Made by a program: the position numbers and the translations under genes. Of a stretch of DNA of 64,000 bases, positions 57,716 to 64,000 are shown piece by piece. The notes beneath the pieces are model-generated. The model was given only the letters and a program-made list of their open reading frames with translations. It searched no databases and was not told the DNA's origin. Origin of the DNA: Brienomyrus brachyistius (Eukaryota > Chordata > Actinopteri > Osteoglossiformes > Mormyridae); contig NW_026042754.1 in the NCBI RefSeq assembly GCF_023856365.1, forward strand, positions 1 to 64,000, in the 5' to 3' direction. How positions within the stretch are numbered: position 1 is the first letter of the stretch; each line of letters opens with the position of its first letter.

Positions 57716-60069
57716 ATTTATGTTTATTCAGTGGAGATAAGTACAACCTCTAAAGATAGGCCTACACCCGTTTTGGCAGTGTCTCCGGATCCCATGACAA
57801 ATAATGCCTTCAGTACATCCTCCTCAACCCACACTGAAAGCAGAAGTGCTATGGGCTTTGCAAACGGTTTGCCGACATCACTCCTATACGTCCAATGATG
57901 ACATTCACACCGTCTCCAGGGTGATGTTCCCTGACTCGCAGGGTCACTTGTGGTAAAGATAAAACCGCTTTTCTTGCGCGATTTGGACTCGCTCCATATA
58001 TTAAAAGGGAGCTTCGTTGTCATGTTTGACGTAAGTATGAACAGGACCATCAAAAGAAAACAACTGGATGTGCATGTCAGGTATTGGGTGAATTATGAGA
58101 ATGGCTCTCGAGTGCAGTCCTGGTTCTGGGATCACAGTACATGAGCCACTCCACCGCTGAAGACTTACTGGAGAAGTTTAAGGTAAGCCATTCAATAACA
58201 TTTAAACTCATTAACGAACCCATGATTTTTAAATATCCATGGTTTATCTTTACATGTGTTTAAATGGGAGAACCATATTTATTGGTAAGCATATTTTAAA
58301 GATTTTATTGCTGCTTCATGGCTTTTGCTGCAAAAAAAATAGTTCATTGAGGAAATAGAATGTTTAAGTGTTGTGTAGCAACATGTACAGCTGTTGTACA
58401 GGCAAAAACTCTGGCTCAGTCCAAAGGAGGTGGATATAGGAATGGCTGTCATCAAGGTGGGACTTCTGTGAATTCACTGGTATCTTTACATACAAATGTA
58501 TCAAACAATTGTGAAGTAAAAAATATGTGAATAACATGGAGTTTGAGCTGGTTTGATATGTACAGCTGAGGTAGTGTTAACCTTGGGCTGAGTGTGCAGA
58601 AAGATTCTGGAAATTTGACAAACCATCTTTTTGTCAGAGACAGTCAGGAGCCAAAGGCAGTGGAAGTGACCTTGGTGTCCTTCAGATTAAAAAAAATTGC
58701 CAGATTGTGCTCTCAAAAATGTGCAAAAAGGCCTTGGATAAATGCCCTCTGAAGTACTCGATTGTACATGAGATGACGTGCTTGGACCCAAACAAAATGC
58801 ACACCAGCCAGATAACTGCCAGCAGAAAAGGAGAAATCTCATGCAGAAGTTTGCGCAGGAGAATCGGTTGGCAGGCAGGATATCTGCTGGTAAATCATAG
58901 GATAAGAATAGGATAGTTCAGAATATTATTTTTAAATTATGCTTTTCTTTTTTCACATCTAACTGAATCAGGGACGGATTACAAACCGGGTTAGCGGGGC
59001 CGCTGCCCAGGGGCCCTTGGGGTGCAGGGGGCCCGTGGGCCCCAAGCCCAAAACAATTTGCAACGCTTATCAGCAATGTATTTTCGTTTGTCTATTTTAG
59101 AGGGCCTACATTCTTTGATCCTCTGCCTACAAGGTCCCCTGACCCTATAGGGAGGGTGTTTGGCTGCCAAGGGCCCTTGACTTGTGGTGGTTGTGGTGGT
59201 GGTGCAGGTGGTGGTGGTGGGGGGGGGCCTCGCGAACGTTTTACCCAGGGGCCCACACAACCCATAATCCGTCCCTGAACTGAATAGTGTTAACACGTAG
59301 ATTTTAGCAGTATTTAGAAGACCGACTCTTGGTGTTTGAAAAGAAGCATCAGCCCAGTTATATTTTCTTTGATGAGCCTAGAGATATCTCAAGATTAAAT
59401 TAAAATGATTGCACATTTATGGTATCATAGGAAAATTGGGTTATAAATCACTTTCCTATTCTACATGTGATTCTGTGTATTGACATTGTTGATCTGCATC
59501 TAATCTACTGTAATTAATGTAATTACAGGTGATGCAATATCCCAGCAGTCTGATAATCACCTGCACAATGAGGCAAAAGGCTTGGATTTTATATCCTTCA
59601 TTCCTTCAGCACCATCCAAAGTTGATGTCTTTTTACATCAAAAAGTTAGTGGGCCTTATCCTGACCTCTGGATGTTCTGCAAGAACTTGCTGCTGCTGTC
59701 CTATGGGCAAGCCGAAGTGGAACGAATAGAGGTGGAGACCTGCAACTTATCAGAGGAAACAGTTGTTGCACAGAGGCTTATATGCGACCATGTCAGAGTG
59801 TGTGGGGGAGCAACCAAAGCGCCTCTGACCAAAGGTGAAAGATGAGCGAAAAGCAAAAAAGAAAACTTGAGGAACTCAAGAGGAAGAGAGTCTCACTGGA
59901 AAGTGTATGTGAGAGTTTACAAAAGGATGCTGAGCACATGGCAGAGGAAGCAGAGAGTGCTGCTGGAACCAAAAGGGCAACATTACTTACCAAGTCCAAT
60001 ACTCTGAGCCGACGAGCGAAGGAGGAGAAAGAGCAGTTGGTGGTCTTAAATGCAGATACTGAAGAATAG
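57716..60069 (+). pseudogene. Decayed hAT-like transposase gene, duplicate
   Basis: Second copy of 48150-50503 in the segmental duplication, with the same frame breaks and the same MITE, so it was already dead before duplication. Confidence 0.5.
58969..59277. mobile_element. 309-bp hAT MITE, duplicate
   Basis: Same element within segmental copy 2; its flanking 8-bp repeats are copied with it, so it is a product of the duplication, not a second insertion. Confidence 0.93.
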
Positions 60070-61045
60070 GCTACTGAACTGTGACTCCTAACACATCAAG
60101 AGTGAATCGGTGGAAACAAAAATATTTAGGTTCTTTGCATTTTTGGAGTATTTTACTTTCTGTGCCTGTTTGTACATTGTTCACAGCCATAATACTTTAT
60201 AATTACAAGGTAGTTTTATGTTAGAGCTCTTGCTCCAATAAATATGTGCCTTGTAATTAACTAAATTCTAGGCTATTCAGTTTTTTTTGCCCTCGTGATG
60301 GTCGTGGGTTGTGAAAAAAGCCTTCTTCTTAGGGGTACCGCTGGGGCCAGCCGGGCGTATGTCGTGGCTTCAGTGAGTACTTATGTTTGTCATGCTGCCT
60401 GTGTACTTTATAGCGGCACAACATATTTCTGCAAATTGCATGCGTCAAATTGTCTGTCTCTCTTAAAAAATATGAAGTGTCACCAAAATTTTAAACGGGG
60501 AATCAATCTCAATGAAAAATATTCGTCAAGTAACGTTTCTAAAATAATATAGACATACTAATAATTATATATTAATAAATCGGATGAACGATGCATCCCA
60601 AATTGTATCCGCTGCGCACTTCTTAATCAGGGCAATCGCATCGTGGAGGTTTCTGCAGACGCCCAAAAAGACTTACTTAAGAAAACTGTTGCATGATAAT
60701 TTGTACCATTTTCAAGGGTGGGGGGCGTGCAGTAGATGCCCCCTTTATTTTTGTGCTTCTGCCGTTCAAACCGAGCAGCACTGAGTTTGTCATGGCACCT
60801 GACGCCAAATCTACTGCTTAGCTGCTACAGACAGAACTATCTTCAAATCACCACTAGGGGGTGTCAATGCTGCAGCTTCGTTCTATGGTTGATCTTTTTC
60901 AAAGACAGTTTTTTTTCTCTCTCTCCACATAATCAACTTAACTGATTAGCGTGCTTTCATAGTAATGGTTTTTAATCCGTGTTAATCTTCTGAACAATGA
61001 CTAGTAAAGGTTCTATGAGGTTGTCCTACTTACTATGGATTTTAA

Positions 61046-61611
61046 GTTTTTTATCAAGGTGTTAAAACGTACCACAGTTGCCAGTCCTGTGTTTTATGTC
61101 TAGCAATTTGTACAGTTTCTTCAGTATAAACACATGCCATGATCTGTGAGAATCTCCTCCAGAACTCTGCATTTCCTCAAGATCTTTTTGTAATATTGCA
61201 TCATGGCACTGCTCAGAACAACACAGATGGTGCATAACAACACAAGGGAGTACAAGACAACATGGTGCAGAAACAGTGCGATACAAAGCAGGACAAAACT
61301 GGATGATACGTGGTCAGTGGTGGATAAAGTGCAGTAACAGCTGTACAGTGCAGCTGCCGTGGAAATGACTGTTACAGGGGATGCAAAAGCTGCAGGTTTG
61401 AATTGTTTGGCGAATGAAGCTGTTCATGAATCTGCTAGTCAGTGTTTGTGGATGGTGGTCAGAGTCCTGGATTATAGACTGAACCTTGTTACTGTGGCAG
61501 TTAAAGTACAGCTGGTCAATGGAGGGCAGTTCAGTGCGAATGATGTTCTTAACAGACTTCGCAATGTACTGCCTTCCTGTCATGTGGCTCCACCATACCA
61601 TAGTACTACTG
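61046..61611 (-). mobile_element. LINE ORF2 C-terminus, duplicate
   Basis: Copy of 51480-52045 in the segmental duplication. Confidence 0.45.
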
Positions 61612-62631
61612 TAAGAACTAGGGATGTAACGATACATTCAACTCACCATTTGATACGATTCACGATTCTGAGTTCACGATACAATTTTCTCATTTTTTGC
61701 AGAATGAGCTGCAGACAAATATATTCAAAAATATTCTTATATTTATCTTTCTGAACTGTTGACACTGTTGTGAACAGTGCAACTGAATTTGAATAAAATA
61801 CTGTTGAAAAAAATCCCAAATCAAAATAAGTAAATAAAAAAAAATAAATCAAATAAATAAGCTAAGGTTTGCATGTGCAGCTTTTTAGCGTGCTTTGCCC
61901 TTTTAATAATCTTCACTCAGCTCACGGTGGTGCCAGTGGACCTGTTTGTGTATGTTATCAGTCTATTACAATGTTTGCATGCAGTTTATGTCTTGTCTGT
62001 GCTTTTCTCGCTGTTTCCTCCTCGTTTGTGATTACCGGAAAGCTAATATGCTGCCACACCGCCAATTGAAGATCGGGCGGTGCGTCCATCCATCCATTTT
62101 CTGAAACCACTTAATCCCAACTGAGATCGCGGGGGAGACCGGAGCCTATCCCGGGAACAAGGGGCGCAGACAGGAACCAAGCCCAGGCAGTCACCTACAC
62201 ACCGCAGGTCGCACACACTCACACAACTACAGGGCCAATTTAGACTCACCAGTCAACCTATCCTGCATGCTTTTGGACCGTGGGAGGAACCTGGAGTCCC
62301 CGGCGAAAACGGGGAGAGCATGCGAACTCCACACAGAAAGGGCCCTGGACCGAAGCCAGCACTAACCACTGTGCCGTCCTCAGTTTCAAATTCATTCATC
62401 ATCTCGCGTTCGCTCAAAACCAAAAACTGACGTACGATGTCGACGTGATACGCAGTGACATCTGACGTCAAACTCACATTGTGAAATCAAATGTAATATT
62501 ACACCAGTTTTTCTGTTAAAGTACTGTGAAGTACTCCTACAATAGTGATTCATTTTCCACATCAGCCGGTTTAAATCTTCATGCATTTGCACCGATTTTT
62601 AACTGATTTGTGATTCATCATTACATGCCAG
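61611..62631. mobile_element. Non-autonomous DNA transposon with nested SINE, duplicate
   Basis: Copy of 52045-53065; nested SINE at about 62083-62396. Confidence 0.5.
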
Positions 62632-62959
62632 GGCCAGCAGCTCTGCATGGCTCGACCCTCATAAACATTCTCCACACATGCTGTTCAGGCAGTGGCCACA
62701 GAAATTCCCCCAGTGAACTTTATGCTTTCTGTCGGAGAGTATGCTGTGTTCTGGCCTTAAACCCTGCATACTACTTTGCAGACTTTGATCCTCTTAACAA
62801 CAATTGGCATTTCTGGTGGCTGAATATCCATCCATCCGTCATCCAACTGCATGCTTAAAAGCTGTGAATAATAGTAATAATTCTTAAAATTGCAACTATC
62901 TAGAATTTCAGCCTAGTTACTCAGCTAAATTACTATTTAAACCTAGAATAATTTCTATA

Positions 62960-63317
62960 AGGGGCGGCATGGTGGTGCAGTGGTTAGCACTGTCGCCTCA
63001 CACCTCTGGGACCCGGGTTCGTGTCTCCGCCTGGGTCACATGTGTGTGGAGTTTGCATGTTCTCCCCATGTCGTTGTGGGGTTTCCTCTGGGTACTACCG
63101 GTTTCCCCCCACAGTCCAAAAACATGCTGGGGCTAATTGGAGTTGCTGAATTGCCCGTAGGTGTGTGTGTGTGAGTGGATGGTGTGTGAGTGTGCCCTGC
63201 GATGGGCTGGCCCCCCATCCTGGGTTGTTCCCTGCCTCGTGCCCATTGATTCTGGGATAGGCTCCGGACCCCCCGCGACCCAATAGGATAAGCGGTTTGG
63301 AAAATGGATGGATGGAT
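62960..63317 (+). mobile_element. GGAT-tailed SINE, duplicate
   Basis: Copy of 53394-53750 within segmental copy 2; carries one extra A near 63097 ('gggtactaccgg' versus 'gggtactccgg'). Confidence 0.9.
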
Positions 63318-64000
63318 AATTTCTATATGTGTGATAGAATCAAAAAATATTTTGTTTTACATATAAATCTTCACAAGGTGTATTACACATGGTATTCCCC
63401 AGACACCGCCACCCCAACAGATGCTTTGTTTGTTAAGACAATAGCTCAGAAAGTGGTTGATCGATCTTTTGCAGCTTTTACCAAGGTTTGTACAAGCCAA
63501 AATTAAATTTTGAAACGGATCCCTGCCACACCCTGCCCTCCTGAACCTCCCGTTTCCTCCCTAGTGTGGTATAACGTGCCATGCCTGTTCCGCGTTTGTT
63601 TTACCTCTCCTTCCTGCCCTTGTGTTACTCATTTCAGGTGCCTCTAGTTTGCTCCCTGCTTAGCCTTGTATAAATGTGCTTCTCAGTCCTGCCTTTAATG
63701 TTGCTGCTGCTGTTTGCCTGTGTGTTCTTCCCTGCTTATGATTCCCCCGTGATCCAGTTGTGATCCAGTTGTCTTCATATCATGTATTCACATTCCTCAG
63801 CTGAGAGTGAACAAAGTTCTGTGGAAAGTATCTGACTACAGATAGACTTTCACCCAGTTCTCTGCGGGAGCTCTGATTACAGAGTGACTCCCCGACTACT
63901 TCTGAAGCCCTTCCTTAAGTATCCAGACCAGGTGATGGCATGTTTCTGAAGACTGACTAATTTCGGTCAATGGTTAATTTTAGGGGCATTGCTGACCTTG

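Larger units (their letters stand above)
56206..64000 (+). repeat. 9,566-bp segmental duplication, copy 2 (cut by window end)
   Basis: Begins in the AT-rich linker of a tRNA-like unit, directly after LINE 3' sequence ('gccactgtcgcctcaggct'), and matches 46640-54433. The junction lies inside (TAAATA)n-like sequence, which could have promoted unequal exchange. Confidence 0.95.

Overview
This is eukaryotic, teleost-like DNA: intron-rich, mostly non-coding and packed with fish-type repeats (tRNA-derived SINEs with GGAT tails, CR1/L2-like LINEs, hAT and Tc1 elements, AT satellites). The organism could not be named more precisely. Only two host genes can be reconstructed, and each carries one lesion. 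Everything else supportable is mobile-element or repeat sequence; most open frames here are simple-repeat or antisense artefacts.

Layout. (1) 0.5-4.8 kb: a six-exon novel immune-type receptor (NITR) gene on the + strand: leader, V domain, second Ig (I) domain, transmembrane exon, and two cytoplasmic exons with an ITIM and an ITSM-like motif. A TAG stop sits in the J-like motif of the I-domain exon, beside an in-frame 57-bp tandem duplication that holds an undamaged second copy. (2) 5-22 kb: LINE, SINE and MITE fragments, a solo LTR inside a LINE, a proline-rich repeated ORF, and a gag-like relic split by a CR1-like LINE. (3) 23.1-24.96 kb: a 46-bp minisatellite with a 15-unit higher-order repeat and a CTCF-core-like motif. 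(4) 28.4-30.6 kb: a four-exon chemerin-like (rarres2-like) gene with a one-base frame lesion in exon 1. (5) 31-33.5 kb: a BED-finger hAT N-terminus, a possible Ig-V fragment and a hAT-like element. (6) 33.5-41.7 kb: an AT-rich satellite of about 23 units, interrupted by a proline-rich retroelement and an internally deleted Tc1 transposon. (7) 42-47 kb: a Ty3/gypsy integrase relic, SINE and dispersed repeats, then a tandem array of 277-bp units each carrying a tRNA-like sequence. (8) 46.64-64.0 kb: a 9,566-bp block repeated head to tail almost without change; the second copy is cut by the window end. The block holds a decayed hAT-like transposase gene, a hAT MITE, LINE and Tc1 pieces and a SINE.

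How the genes relate: both host genes suggest an innate-immune neighbourhood. The NITR is an inhibitory-type surface receptor of cytotoxic lymphoid cells; chemerin-like proteins are secreted chemoattractant or antimicrobial cystatin-fold proteins. No functional link between them is shown by the sequence. The most useful leads are the NITR stop plus spare exon copy and its skippable exon, the ordered minisatellite, the repeated proline-rich ORF of unknown class, and the near-identical 9.6-kb tandem duplication.
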